The notes below the pieces were generated by a model. The model was not told the origin of the DNA. It saw only the letters and a list, made by a program, of their open reading frames with translations, and did no database searches. The position numbers and the translations under genes were made by a program. From assembly GCF_022539315.1 (NCBI RefSeq), contig NC_066313.1, forward strand, positions 36,183,059 through 36,247,058: DNA of 64,000 nt, written 5' to 3'. This stretch comes from Serinus canaria. Lineage: Eukaryota > Chordata > Aves > Passeriformes > Fringillidae. Each line of letters opens with the position of its first letter. Within the stretch, counting starts at the first letter, position 1. Below, piece after piece: positions 18,547 to 32,978 of this stretch.

Positions 18547-19765
18547 CTAAGAGTAAAATAATTACTGCAATTCCTGACAAAACTACTGCTACTCATCCAT
18601 TCTAGAACATGGAAATGAAACCACTGAGCTACTGAGTACGAACTAATATTTAGACCATTCTCAATATGTATGTCCAGGCATGTAGTCAGCTCACAGACCT
18701 ACATTACACTAATCAGAACTATGTGAGTCTGGAGGATAATTCAGCTAACTGTGGGTAAGATTCAGACTTCTCATGTCACATTAATAAGGTCCAGGATGAC
18801 CAAAACATCTGTAGATAACACAAAACCACAGAGAAGGTTCTCCTCCCTTCCTGAAACCCCACCAAGATTTGCAGTCATTTTCCCCATGGACAGCATGTGA
18901 AAAATGAACTTCAACTGGTGTTGAAGCTGTACTGCTCATTTTCTACTTTGTCACTTGAGAAATCAGAATTATTAAATTGAGAAATCAGCAGCAGAAATAC
19001 TGATTAATACATACAGAACCAAATAAATTAAAGCAGAAGAATGGGAGGTCTGACACAGCTCATAATACATTCCAGCAATTATAGAATGGTAGTGAGTGAT
19101 GTATACAGCTTCTCTAGCCCTTCATCAGGAAACATTTTAATATAGAATTAATAAAATAATCACTTTTCTATTATGTCCCTCTTGCCTTTTACTCTCCCTG
19201 AGATAAACTGAGTGGAATCTCTTAGACTGTCCATCAACTAATCTCATTCCTCACTTTTAGTCAAGAGTTTTCCAAGTTAACACTTTCCCTTCTCTGTCAA
19301 CGTATGTTGAGACAGCCATCTCAACAGGACTCCATCCTTACAGAAAAGGCCAAGTCCACAGCAAATGTATATAGACATGTCCAATTTTAAAATATCTGGA
19401 TTTTTCTTTGTGGTTTTCTAAATAGGAACTGGAATTTCAATGGGAACACCTGCATCTCTTTTTACATTTATAAATTAACTTGTTTACTACAGCACCTCTA
19501 AAAAGATGCTGAAGCCTAAATTTAAGTGTGCCCTCTTGAAAACCCTTGGAGCAACATGGGATTCTTCAGGACTGTCTATGTGACTTTAAAATGAGATTTG
19601 TTATCAATGAAAATTCAGCTCCAGAGCTTTCATGTGAGTCTTACATCAGCCACTGTTCCTTGGACAACTTCAAAGGTAAATTCTGCATTAGGACAGCTCT
19701 TTCTTCTAGTGATGCAATAGTGGAGACAGGCAGGATAACACTGAGTTTGCAGGGTAGTTTGTAGT
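18547..19765. other. Intergenic stretch downstream of SLC36A4
   Basis: I see nothing recognisable between the A14 tract and the most distal candidate poly(A) signal of SLC36A4. Confidence 0.45.
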
Positions 19766-22420
19766 TTTATTGATACAGAAGATTAAAGTTTTACAGAACA
19801 TCAGGCAAACCCATCCTCTTATTTGCCCAATACTTGAGGATGAACAGTTACAGACAAGAAAATTATCCAGTTACCTGTAGTGCAGCTAATGATTAAATTA
19901 CATTAAAACTGTTAACAATATTATATTGTAAAATATAAGTTCATATACAGTATATAAATACAAAGGCTTTCTGCTCCTTGTCAGGAACATAAGCTAATCA
20001 CACATTTTGCAGTTTAATTTAGCTTGTGCTAAAGTACATTTCCATCTTAAATATATACCTTAATGTAAACCATACCTATGAAATCTCTCAGTTTCATTCC
20101 CCGCCTCTTAACTTGCAACTCATATTACAGCACTTTAAAAGCTGAATGAACACTCTTGTTCAGAAGAGGTTTCTGTCAGAATTTCCTCTCTCTTAAATCT
20201 TTGGCAATGCTTTACAGGACACTCTCATTAGTCAGACTTAGTTTTTTTACCACATGACATTTTAATCTTATCCAAAGCAGGACACTCTGATTCCTGACTC
20301 CTTCCGTCTGAAAGAGCAGGCCATGCAAATGTATGAGTGTTAAAATTATAAAAATCCTACACTGTAGGAGAAAATTGTCATTGTGCAAAATACATTAATA
20401 AACATTTTAAAGATTCAAAAGATACAACATTGTTAGACTTGGCTACACTGGCCAACTGCATATAAACACTACTTCATACCTGGTCAGTTGGTGGCCATCC
20501 ACTGCTCTGGGAACCTCTGCCTTGACAGGTTGCACTGCAGTCAGAGCAGGAAGATGTGCATGGCTTTGTATTAGGGCCAGCCTTTCCAAGGTCTGATGGC
20601 TAAGATTAGAACCCTCAAACCTATCAAGCTTCTGAACAAGTTATCTGACTTTCACAAGGACATGTTACATTCACTGGGTACCAGGGCCACCTCTGTAGGC
20701 TGTAGGTATCCAGCTCAGCAAATATTCATTGATAGAACTGTGGCAGTATTCACTTGCACCTGACAAAATCACCACCAAACTCTGAACTGGACCAGTCCTT
20801 CTGCACCCTGGTAGAAGCAACTTCTCAGAGCTGCTCACCAGGAAACAACTGAAGCAGAACAGATATGAATGGACTTCAAAGCCCTTTATTCTCCCAATAC
20901 ACAAGCAGAAAGATGAAAAACCAAGAGGAAAAGTAACTTGCATTTAAATCCTCTAAGTCCTACTAAAGATGTTTTTTGCAGAAGTATTTCACATCAAGTA
21001 AAATATGCTGCACAGAAATATATTCTATAGGTGTGTAGCATATGGGTTAGGTAAGTAACAGATTCACTGTGAAACAGATGGAAACACTGAGATTTAATGT
21101 CTTTTAAAACAGCTAAAAGACTAAAAAACCTTCAAGATTAAAAGCTGAAGTTACCCTTTTCTTCTCTGCCAACTACCCGTGTTTGCTCCACTGTGGCACT
21201 TCCATAAGAAAGGTTGATCTGTGGTATCACACAGACAGACTCGTCCCTTCCAAGTGCCTGCCAAGTATTTAAAACTTTGTCCATGCTAAAATCCAAATTA
21301 GAGCATTACTCAGAACTATTGCTTGAACAAATACATGCAGTTTAAACTACATGCTGTAACAAACCCCTAACAGAAATGCCCTCATCCACATGGAGATAAA
21401 AGTGCACATTACAGTCACCAGATGGTAGATGACAGTGGAAATATTCTTAAGAGAAAATATAAATATAGATATATTTAGCAGTATATTACTCTAGCACTGT
21501 AATGCCAAATGGTAGATTACCAAATGGCAAATTTCTGAGGAATATACTGAAGGCAGGCAAAATATTACATTTATTTCTATCTTAATTTGTATGACTACAG
21601 TGGAAAGGTTTTGGCATAACATATTTCTTGGGGGAATGTTATGATTAAAAATATTCTGTAGAAAAATTTGTTTCTTTGAAACAGGAATGAGTATGATAAA
21701 TAGTTATGTTATTGCACAAACTATAGGGTTTTTAGAAAACAAGACCAAAAATAGTGCTTCAACATTTGGAGTGAAAGTCGTCTATGAAGTGTGAGACAGA
21801 AAGTCAAATAGGAACCCTGAAAATCAGGATTGTACATAGGGACTCAGCATGCAGGCTTGCTAAACAAAACTAATTTCTACTCAGATACCAAATTATGAAC
21901 TTAATATTTTTTTCTTCCAAAAAAGACAAAAGAAGCAAAAATACATGAAGACAATATTAGGTTCTACTTAAGGCAGAACATAAGAATGCAAAAATAATTA
22001 TTATATGTTCCAATAGAAATATAGATATGTAGTCTACAGACTTCAAGCCAGAGGCAATAAAAAATACAGCATTTCATACTTTTGTATAGTTGAAATCAAG
22101 GTTAAAGAAATGGTGTAAAAAATGGGTCAGGGTAACAGTTACCAAAATGTACAAAAATAAACTGCTTATCATGTGTGATGTTGAATGTTTTTGCATGAAA
22201 GTAATATTGCTTTGATAAGCAAAAAAAAAAAAAATCTTGCAACTTTTCATTCAAAGTCCAGAAGAGATATATAATTACTTTCTAAAAAAATAATGTATTT
22301 TCACATGTATATCCTACATCTTACAAACTGTACCTCTTTACACAGTACCAGTAGTTGAAAGCAGGTCCTGAGTCAAGAATTTCTTGTTAAGGAACAAAAT
22401 AGTTCACAGTGCCTGGTTAA
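19766..22420 (-). other. SLC36A4: Probable SLC36A4 3' untranslated region
   Basis: This lies directly downstream of the SLC36A4 stop codon on the minus strand. It is AT-rich and has no open frame of interest. Minus-strand AATAAA signals occur at 21570-21575, 20885-20890 and 19766-19771. The last is followed by T/G-containing sequence suited to cleavage, giving a 3' UTR of up to about 2.65 kb. Which signal is used cannot be told from sequence alone. Confidence 0.4.
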
Positions 22421-22728
22421 TTACTTTAACCCAACCACCAAGTCTGTAGAATTTATATCTGCAGGAAAGGTCCCTGTTGCATTAGCAAGAACTGTGGAAG
22501 CAGGATAAATGATTTCTTCAACCGTCACATATGTCCCTGTTAAAAATCCAACAAATCCAACAACAGCTATAAAAACATCTTTAAATACTGTCCATAAACT
22601 TAGGTTTTCCTTGTAGAAAGTGAGGATTTCAACCAGAGGTGGCAGAATCAGTCCCAGAGTGCTGCTGCTGACAGCTCCAACGAAAGAAATCACCAGGTCT
22701 AGGCGAGGGATCAGAACTGCTACAGCAC
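22421..22728 (-). CDS. SLC36A4: SLC36A4 terminal coding exon (amino-acid transporter C-terminus)
   Basis: This exon encodes the last 101 residues of a proton-/amino-acid transporter family member (SLC36, PAT). SLC36A4 is known as a high-affinity, proton-independent carrier of proline and tryptophan, reported on plasma and lysosomal membranes. The acceptor is a pyrimidine-rich tract ending ctttag just above 22728; the exon starts with two bases of a split codon. The reading shows Ile-Pro-Arg-Leu-Asp-Leu, then Val-Gly-Ala-Val-Ser-Ser-Ser, a hydrophobic segment with Leu-Pro-Pro-Leu-Val-Glu, another with [12 protein letters not shown], and a tail with Asn-Ala-Thr and Asn-Ser-Thr sequons ending Gly-Leu-Lys before TAA (22421-22423). 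This closely follows human SLC36A4 as I know it. Upstream exons should lie at higher coordinates, but I could not find them by eye. Confidence 0.87.
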
Positions 22729-25700
22729 CTAAAGAACAACAGGAGAAATGGTGGATTCAGACTCAATGTCCTCATGAGAAACAAAAGTGCAACAAACACA
22801 CAACTGAGTGGTTCAGGCTTTTTAGAAAGCTCCATCATTCAGCTCCATGTGGTGTGCACTATACAGATGAATGCACATATTTGTCAGTAACCCACATCTT
22901 CATGCTCATCTGAGAGACCCAGCTTCAATTCTGAGTTTCTGCATGAGCTGGCAGAGCATCAAGTTTAAGTATTCTTGTACTTACAGGGTAAAGAGATTTA
23001 GCCTGCAAATCATAAAGAAATGGATGATATGAAATTGCAAGGAAATGTTTTACTTTTTTGGTTGCCAGTAACTTTTAGGATGAAAGAATAAAAGCCAAGG
23101 AAGAGTAGAAGGGGCTGTTGCATACTGCTCAGGACATGGGGCAAAAATATATTATTGTCTATCAATTTGTATAACTAATAATCTAAAAATCACATAAAAT
23201 TATTCAAAATGAACAAACCTGTTGATGAACAAACCTGTGTGGCTTGGCAGTCACACAATCATTTAAGTGACTTTTACCTACACACTTGAACAATCTTGGT
23301 TTGTACAACTGCATTCAGTCTGTAAAATGTTGCTGTAATAGTTGCCTAGTTAACTAAATGAGAACTTGGCCCTGCCAAGAAGAGTCTGAACACAAGGCCC
23401 AGTAAGCCTTCTAAGTTTGGCCAGTGTCACCTTCTGAAACTACAAGTTATAGAAACAGAATCTGTCATGTTGGATCAGAAACACTTCTGGTTTTAACTGC
23501 TTTGGCTGGCAAGGTCCCCTAGTATTAACTCAGATACACCAGCTGTGTCATGTTTTCAGTCCTGGATTAAAACAGCTTTCAAAAACCTCCTCATGACGGC
23601 TGTATGTGGCAGAAATATTTTTTTTCCCTTCCATGAATATACTGCCTTTTAAGTATCAGACATTAGTGTAAACATCCACAGCATCAGCCTGTTTGCACCT
23701 TTCCACCACATCTCATCAAGACAAGGAAGCAATCATAAATAAAGGGGAAGGGGAAAAGAGGTGTAAATACTACCAGCACACAAAAAAATACCATGTAATA
23801 TGTTTTGGTTTTCCCCTAACTCCCTCCTTCACTCTGAAGCCAAAATAAAAGCATGTTTGGTTTTAGTTCAATTTCACTGACCATATGTTATTCAGTGTTT
23901 ATGGTAATGAACAAATGGAACAAGCAGGAAGGAGATCTCCACAAAATATGTGAGGACGAAATCGAAAAGGTGTGTATTAGCTTTATAATGCAAAACCACA
24001 AAGTTGTGCTTTCTATTTGCAGAGTGTCTTTGCTGTGGGCTGAATGGCACCAGCTGCATCAAATTCTGACACTGTGATTATGAAAGGCAGCCTATTCAAA
24101 TGATGTTCCTGTTGGTGTCCTCCATTGAGAATAACTTTGGGAAAACTGCACTGGAAAATAAACTCAAAATTCACTTACAGAACACAAAAATTGCCCACTG
24201 CTACCTGGCAACTGTTTGTTATGAAACTTGTAACTATAGAGTTCTCACATGAAAAGGAGTTAAGACTAAAAGGTATAAACCTGCAGAGGGAGAGTGGATT
24301 CACTAGCACATCCTATTTGAAAAGGACATATCATGCACAGATCTGCTAGGAAAAAAAAATCAATTAACTTGTTCCTGCTTGAGATGACTGTAGTTTATTA
24401 ACACTTTGGGATTCTACAGAGATATGACAGGCACTGTTTAGTCAAAGAAAAACTGGGCAGAGACAGAAGTGGAAACCTTAGAAACACCCTGGCACTCAAA
24501 AATAGGTAAGACAGGCTTTTTTTTTTTATCCCATTGTTAGGATGGACCTACTCAATGCCAAACAGTTTCTTCCATTACATGATGTGACATTTGAAGACTG
24601 GAAATGTCACCTGTTTATGCATTATCCAGGACAAAGCTGAATGAAGTGCAAAAGGAATTATGCCAAAGTTAATAAAAGTCACTAAATACCCACCACTGTA
24701 ACTTTTGCAGCCATAATAGTTCAAGCCACAAGAGTAGGCACCATTAATGTACAAACAATATAAGATGAGCACTCAGACCAGATTGCTAAGTGTGATACTT
24801 ACACAGCCATACAGAGTCCAAAAGTAATTGAAAAGTGTAGCTGAAGTGTATTGCAGTGTCTGGTAAAACTCCCAGCTAATGACTATGTTGAATGTGTTGT
24901 TCTAAAGTAAAAGAGAGGGCTGCACACTTATTATCTTGCCAATTCAATAGGTGTAGTGGGTGTATTCATTAAATATAGATTTTCAACTTCTGTAACAGAC
25001 CTCTTTCAGTTCCACATGTGTTCCAGAGTTTAGAAGGCACTCATTAATTTACAGTTCATAGTTTTGATTCCAACACTTATTAAAATAATGAGACTATGTT
25101 TCTTATTTTTTGATTGGAAAAAAATCCAACTCTAGTTTGTAATTGCTTCAAGTTACAGAAAAACAAAATGCAGTGTGTTGATTTGAATCTCATCAAACGT
25201 TTGTCTGACTCATACAAATTTGTATGAATCTGGATATTGCTGTGGGAGGAGGTTTGGAAAAGTGTGTCAAGGTTTTAATTAGTGTCTTATTTATTCCCTA
25301 ACAAGCCAAGAGAAATACAATGCATGTTTATTACCTACCAAAGAATGTATTCAAGAGTTAACAAAGGGCTCCTTTTTCCAGAAGCAAATAAGGGGCATTC
25401 CTACAGGCAGGAAGCCTGATTTTCCCAGACATTTGTAGGTGTCAAAAATACAATGTAAAGAAGAAATTCTGATCCTTTATCAGCAGTCATGAAACCTTCT
25501 GGTTTGGAAGCTCAGCTGAAGAAGTAAGTTCTGTATTAGTAATAAGACACATTTTTTGGTCAACAGTTAAATTGTCTTTAGGCTTGAATAAAAGAGTGTG
25601 GGCCATATGAACAAAGCATTCTGCAGAGATAACAAGAGGTATAACCATATTGCTTCTACCTTAAACTCTGCAGTCTAATCTCAAAAACTGCAACTCATGG

Positions 25701-28700
25701 TTTCTCCAGTCTCTCTCAGCTGTGTAGTTCCACATTTGGGTCAGCTGAGACTTTTTGAAGGGAGGAATGCTGTAGTACAATGTTTAGGTTTTCTTAAAGG
25801 ACATAACACCCCAGTGGGAAGATACTCCTTATTTTATTCTCTTTATTTTGTAGTGCTGCTTCTTTTACAACTTTTTCTCTTAATTACAGAATCAGTAAAT
25901 TACTAGCTAGACTTGCTTGTTGGGAGGTAATTCCAGTGAGATTGCTGGGGAGAAACAAAGTTTTGCTATTTCCACTGAAAAACGCATTATACCTGCTAAT
26001 GAAGTCAAGTATGTGATTACCATATCCCAATACTTCCTCCAGTAATCAAATATTGAGCTAGCTTATTTCTATCAGAAACTAATGCATATGCCATGCTAAA
26101 TCCTTGAGCAGGATGGGCACAGCTGTAATTAGGATCTATGGACCTAAGTAAAGATATTGACTATAACTGTGGACCTATCCATAGATAGCTCAAAAGCAAA
26201 GCATATTATGACTTCATCAGGATACTTTAATCACAGAGCTCACTTAAAAAGCCTTTCTCTCCATATTTCTAGTAGGACTTAATTAATTTACAAGCATCTT
26301 TAGGAAGCCAGAAACCAATTTTGAAATTTAAAATGCTAATAGTAATAATTTCTGCTATATTTTCCTTTTGCTCAAAAATAAAGCTATTTAATATTTCTTC
26401 ACTAAAATAATTAAAATAAATTATTTTTTCTGATAATACCAGATTTTAGATTTTATCTAGGTATTCAAACATAATTCTGACAAAGAAAACCAGGTCAGTG
26501 GTATTCAAATGTTGCATGTGAAAAGAAGAAGCAGTACATACACTAGTATGTATGTACTATCAGTAGTATGGCCCAAAAAAATTGTCCTAACAGCAGGTTT
26601 TATAAATAGGCACAGTCAAAAAGACTGGGTGCTTCTTAAGTATATTCATTCTTAAGTACATTCAAAAAATGTTGGATATTACTAGGGAGTGGTTAACTTC
26701 ACACAACTGAAAAGCAAATTGTCTCAAGTGACATAGAACCAGTTCTCTTCAAAGGGAAGTGACAGTGCTGAGGAGGCCCCTGTCCTGCAGGAAGCCAGCA
26801 TACACCAAACTTTGTATTTGTACCACTTTTCCAGGACCAGAGAGCAGACTACGACATTGATGTGTTAAAGATGGGTGTCTGACATGCATATGATCTTCCA
26901 AAAGCACAAAATAAAATTGTATTCTTAGCATACAGATGTCTATGATATGGTGAGGAAAGGGTCCCTTCCAGGAGTTAAAACTGCCAAGAATTCTGCCTGT
27001 AGGCAAAATAGCAATTCAAAATATCACCCTGAATGTTCTTTCCTAATCTAATATCCCAGGCTGCTCTCTCTGTCCATCTTTCTTTAGTGCAGCAGTGCTC
27101 AGCCACTCAATCTGGCATCCTTTTCTTACCTTCCCCCTACTGCAGTGTTTCCTGGATCCCCTTCCTTAATGCAGCACCTGCATATTTTCTTCCAAATCCC
27201 TCCTCCTTTTCTGCAACACTTCCCTCCACATTGCCCAAGGTTTTTTTCCTTTATCTCTTGTGAGAATGGAAAAACATTTCTCTGATATGGACTGCCCCAG
27301 AAGCTCAGCTCAGCATACACGTGCAGGCTGGACAACTGGCAAGTCAAGATAACATCATCTTCTCAAGTCCTACATCACAATTAAAACTATTCACCTTTTC
27401 AAAATAAATGTCAAAGTCTAACAAAATCTAATGTTTCCATGAGAAGTTGCTCATATAAATTAATAAAAAAGAATGCCTTCCACAGTGGACACCAAACTGT
27501 TTTGATACATATGTACAAAGGAATACGAGATCAAGTAGAAACTGCTACCTATCTGCAGATAAACCAATGCAAATAATAAAGAACACCTGGGAATATTTTA
27601 CATGTTGATACCTGCAGTTTAAAGAAAGGATTTTAGTTAAAGATTCTGGTATAATTGTACTTTATTTTTTGCTAAAAATGATAATTAACATAGGGTTTGG
27701 TGGTGTTTGTCTCAGTTGTTGAGACATTAAGATTATAAGATACATATAGGAGATAATTTTTTAAAATCTACTTAGATTGTCTTCATGAAAAGTAATTTTC
27801 TTAATCTAGTTTTCTAAAAAGCATACTTTTAAATTTGCTTAATCTCAAAACCAAAACTAAATGGGAAAAGGAACAAAGCAGAATACAGGTTGCAGTTATA
27901 CTATGAGGTGACAAATTGTACTTGCACATTGGAGAGAAAGAGGGACAGCTTGCACACAGGACAACCACACACATCATCTAGTTTGGCTTTGTTCCCTTTG
28001 GAATGAAAAACTCCTTCATCATTACCTTCCTGCAACACACAGTATGAGAGACAGAAACATAAAGTACTTCACATCACTTGCCCTCACACACCACCATATT
28101 TTTGATTGCTTTGTCCTGTGCTAGTAGGAAAGACCAGACTCAGACAGGAGAAGATGGTTTCAATATCCTAATCCTTCACAAGGAGAGGTGACAAAGGACA
28201 CTGCCCTGACACACAGCAGGGAATGGACAGATCCATCCCTTCCCCAGAGCCCCCCTCTTTTCTCAAACATGTAAATAAATTCAGTTTTTACAGCACCTTG
28301 CATCCAAGATTTCAAAACTGTTATCAAAAGGGTTTTTATTATTTTTATTCCTTAAGTAGAAAGACACATGAAGGATGACACAGAGCAAAGAGAAATTTAA
28401 CAGCAGCATTGAGTCCAGTCTTCTTACCAGGCTACTTAAAATACCTACAGCCAGGGCAAAGGACTGGCACATACCACTGCTATGAGACACCTGTTTCAAG
28501 GCAGCATTCCCCCCTTGCTCCACTAATAAAATCACTTCCCTCAAGCTGTTATATATAACCCCAAAACTCAGTGCAGTTAGCTCAGATTTCAGCTTCCACA
28601 ACCTGCACCCATTTAAAGCAAAATCCAGTGTCACAACAACCCAGTGCAGGAGGAGGCTGTGTGAGCAGGTGTGGCTTCACAGGGACAGGGATGAAGCAGC

Positions 28701-30789
28701 AGTGACACAGCTATGATGCAATTGTTCCCCCTACTTTCCTCCTTGGGACCATCCAGACTGACTTCTCTCTCTGAGCCAAAGGTCCAAGTAGTAGTTAATG
28801 GTAGCTTGGCCTCCTCATCCTGCTTTGCCTGTCCCCATCAGATCTTCAGAATTAATGTATTTTTACTAAGCAACCCCTTTGGATGGTGACACACCAAGAA
28901 AACCAGGCTGTGAGAGGCCAAGGAACGTTCTCACGCTGCAGCTACTCCAGAGCTGCAGTACCAAGTGATCTTCACAAAACCAGCAAGCAGACATGCTGGG
29001 CACAGCACACACCAGATTAGGAGTAAATGCATTTGACCATTTAGTTAACTATAATCCATGTGGTCAGAAATGGCACCTGTTTCAGGCTGTCAGATCTGAA
29101 GCATTTTATTTATTAATTTGTCTCTGCAATAAATTTATTTGAGCTCTGCTGCTGATACTTTATCATAAAAAATCTTTTAGTGAAATAATGCAGCCAGCTG
29201 TTAACATGCATTTCTGGATTCAAGGAATGAAAGCAAAGCATACAGCAAAACTCAGTAATACTGAGCTCCAAATGAATGATCCTAGACTATAAAAGTACTG
29301 ACACTTCACACTGGCAGTCTCCTTCTCATTCTACAGGCTCACCAGAAACGAGTCCACAATTGAACTTTTGTCCTCTTTGTCTCACTCTCTCAAAATAATT
29401 TGTGGCTCTGAGACAGCTGAAAGGTTTCCAACCACGCAAGCAAAAATTAATGTTTGCTTATCAAGGACATGACTGTTTTTGCTACAGAGAGCAGAGGTGA
29501 AGAAAAGAGCCAGGAGGAGTGGTTAAGCTTGAAGAGCCAGCCATACTGCTTCCAATGATGCTAAAGAATGGTATTTTCCAATATTCACCATCACCACTCC
29601 ATACTCCCCAACATTTCTCTGGGATGCACTGTATATACCAAGCTATCCCACATGAAAGGAAGCAGGGATACATGGCTGCTACTTTGTTGTTTCATAACAA
29701 AAGCAAAAATAAATTCAAATAATTTTGTATTAAAATTTTTATATTAAAAAGTTTGTCTTGCCATTACCCTTGAAAATAAAATTTTCATTATATCCCTTTT
29801 GATTACTACATAAAGCAAGAAATAATGCGGTGAAGATGAAATTGAACATACTTAGCTTTAATCTCAAGCTAATATACTTTGCTCCATAAACACATAAATA
29901 TGAAGGAGAAACATCACCAAAGACACCTTTAGGAACAGTAAAAATTACTTATCTTTATCCTTCAGGCCTCTTTTCCTGTTTCATAATAAAATTTTACATT
30001 TCTTTAATAAAGATAATTGAAGAAACAGATGATTAAGATGACAAGAAGCATCTGTTATTTTGGAATTCTTTTGTAGTAACAGAATCCATCATGGTGCCAT
30101 AAATTGTAACAATCATGCCAGGTAAATTATCTTCTCTAATCACCATCTAAAGACTAAACAATATATTAAGTAATAGAGTAAGTTGGCCCTCTCTCACCAA
30201 GTATTAAAAAAAACAACATAACAAGGAGATTATGCTCTGAATAGCCTTTAAGAAACTTCTAAGTCTCTAACCCATGTTTTTGGGGAGCAGGGATTGTTTC
30301 TATGTGCTACAGCTTCCACCAGCAGGAACACATTAATTTGCAGAATTTCCAAACAAGGAAGTGTACCAGACCAGTTTGCTTAATCAGAGAATTCATCACA
30401 AAGCTCTGTACTAAGAAAAACCACAAAGAAGAGATTTAAGCAAGGACATACCATAAAAGAGAAATTTAGAAACATCACATGGAGAAGTCTGGGTGTTCAG
30501 GAAATTCTACTAAACAGACACATTTAAGGGATGCTACAGGCAATAAGAAAAGCTTTTACAACCACACTGATGAGAAAAGGCTGGAAGGAGGAAAGTGAGC
30601 CTGCTCCTGGATGGATTGTGGGATTTAGGGACAGCACACCCAGCAAAGGCTGACGTATCCAGTGCTGCCTTGGCCTCAGTCAGCCTCCCAGTCCCTAGTG
30701 TCAAAGACCTCAGTAAGAATTTCCTTTAGGAGATGAAGATTGAATCAGGGATTATTTGATACAACTCAAACCATAAGGATATACAGAAC
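22729..30789. other. Probable SLC36A4 intron or intergenic sequence
   Basis: This AT-rich sequence lies upstream (minus sense) of the last SLC36A4 exon. I found no segment matching the conserved preceding transporter exon. Two short exon-like open blocks (24803-24901 and about 25993-26060) were considered and not accepted. No clear repeat is seen. Confidence 0.45.
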
Positions 30790-31325
30790 ATGAAGGGTTG
30801 CATTCAAGAGTGTTGAAGAGAACTGACCAATGTCCTTCTAACACCACTCTGTATTGTCTTTTACAAGTCCTGGAATTTGGGGGAAATCCCTGGTGACAAG
30901 GGAAATTAAATGTTGTCAAGAAAGGCCAAAAGAATAATAGAGGGAAATACAGGCAAGTCATATTTACTTTGGTCCTTGGAAAAATCAGGGAGCAAAGTCA
31001 TCTTGGAGCATATTTCAGGGCACGTGAAGGAGAAAAGGAACAGAAAATCTGGGAACAGAAAATTAATGGATTTATGTAGGAGAAATCATGTCTGACCATC
31101 CTGATAGCCTTCTGTGATACAATGTCTGGATTTATGGATGAGAGGAGAGCAGTAGATCTCATTTTAGGAAGGTCTTTGACACTGTCTGCCACAATATTCT
31201 TGTGTCTGAATGGAGGGAAAACAGATAAATAAAAAACCTCAATGGACCAAACAATAGTTGTTAATGGGTTGTGCTCTACCTGGAGGCTGGTAAAAATCCT
31301 ACAGCTAGTGGGGAAAGAAAAAGCT
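30790..31325 (+). repeat. CR1 LINE, reverse-transcriptase region fragment
   Basis: The sequence around 31010-31200 resembles CR1 ORF2: 'ggagcatatttcagggcacgtgaagg', then 'ctgaccatcctgatagccttc', then 'ggtctttgacactgtctgcc', which corresponds to the Phe-Asp-Thr-Val reverse-transcriptase region. It is diverged and full of stops, and oriented on the plus strand. Confidence 0.7.
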
Positions 31326-31426
31326 TCTTGTAACTGATAAAAACACTAAATAATCACTTCAGATTACATGAATTATGTTCTTTAAACCTAGAAAATGATA
31401 ATGCATTGACCACAACACTAATATCT

Positions 31427-31615
31427 AATGCTTTGCATTCTGTTTTAGGAGTGGTTTTTTTTCCCATACCAATTCTATCTTCAGTAATGCTTTTAAGTGG
31501 ACAGTGAAATAATTATATGTAAATATATTTTATAAAGCAGTATCAACTCCTGCAGAATAAAAGGCAATACTAAATACTGGAGCATAAGATATTACTTTGT
31601 AATAAGGTAATTTTT
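31427..31615 (+). repeat. Direct duplication of about 190 bp, copy 1
   Basis: It matches 32979-33168 in the same orientation at roughly 93% by eye, including 'gcagtatcaactcctgcaga' and 'cttttaagtggacagtgaaa'. No terminal repeats, poly(A) tail or coding sequence are seen, so it may be a local duplication or two copies of an unnamed repeat. Confidence 0.88.
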
Positions 31616-32978
31616 ATATTACATTATGTCCCTCTATCACAAAGTACCAGTGTTGAAAGTCAGCTGACATCACATTTAAGTAAAAATTAATTTACATCAT
31701 TAATTTTTAATCCTGATTCAAAACTGGATTAAATTTGATATTTTAACAGTGATACTTCACAGTAACTTTATGCAAAATGGCCTAAAAGTATATTAATTCC
31801 TGCTTATTGATAACTTCAGATTACACATCATGTTATTTAAATAACAGCAGTACTTTACAAGACAAAATGCTTTATTCCATAGAGAAATTTTAGCCATTTT
31901 CAATTGGGAAGCCACATTCTGATTTGCACACAATGCTAAAAGTTTTTCATAAAAAGCAAATACATGGATTCTCACGTTGTTTTCAAGTATCTGAATTGGC
32001 CTACTTATTTTGGGCTGTGAAAAGCAGAGGTATTGGGTATGATTAGCAGCTATAACACATGGCATGTACTCTATTATTACTGACATAGTAATAAATAACT
32101 TGCCAGCTTGCTGCAACATATCAAAAGTAAATTAAGAAATAATGCCCTTAAAAAGAAAACAATCACTAACAACCAGACTACAGTGGGATAACCAGTGCAT
32201 TTCCAAAACAATGCTTTGCAACAGCTGGTGTGAGAGGCACAGGCTAGTTAAAGCCTGCTGTGGTGATTGATGATATAGAAACAATAAGCTGCCAAGAGCC
32301 TTGGCTTCCTGGGGAGGATCATGTGGTCGAGGTTCAGCTCCCTGTGTTGACAGTACTGAATTATGGCCTGCAGTCCAAATCCATCAAAAAATACAGTCAT
32401 CTGCAGATGCTTTTAGTCTTAATTTGTTGGTATTTCACCTCACAAAATGAAGTTCAAAGAGAGCAGCTTGCTTCATCACATGGGTGAACTCGCCTCCAGC
32501 TCAGCACAGGGAAACTGAGGCACAGCTCCTGTCCTCTCCCAGCATCCCATCAGCCAAGCCACATGTCTGGGAACACTCACTGCATGCTAGGTACGCCCAA
32601 GGGGAAGGACCAAGGGGAAGGACCACCCTCCTAGGCATTCTTTCTTAGTTTCTGTGACCCAAGTAAATCAATACCCAACAAAAATACGTGATTGCATATC
32701 AGAAGCCTATACCAACACATATTATCTTTTATCTGTAATTTTCAAAGAGCTCACCATCATCTTTTCACCTTGATGGGAAATGAGAAAAAATGACCTAGTT
32801 CTTACAGCAGTTACAGAGGAATAGGGGAACTCAGGCTGGACATGCTCCTTGAAGGACTGAGGTTTAAGTCCCAAATATTAGGTTTTCACTGACAAAATTA
32901 CCATTCAATTTTTTTTTTTCTAAATAAGGAACTACGCTTCTGTTGTGTGAGCAGAAACTTTTTTTCTGGCTATCCTCA

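Noticed and set aside
24803..24901. 99-nt minus-strand open block with acceptor (ctttag) and donor (gtaagt)
   Set aside because: It does not resemble the SLC36A4 exon expected upstream of the terminal exon, and its phase does not match that exon's start. Probably chance.
25993..26060. Short open block ending in a donor-like site whose phase would fit the SLC36A4 last exon
   Set aside because: Its translation does not match the strongly conserved residues expected there.
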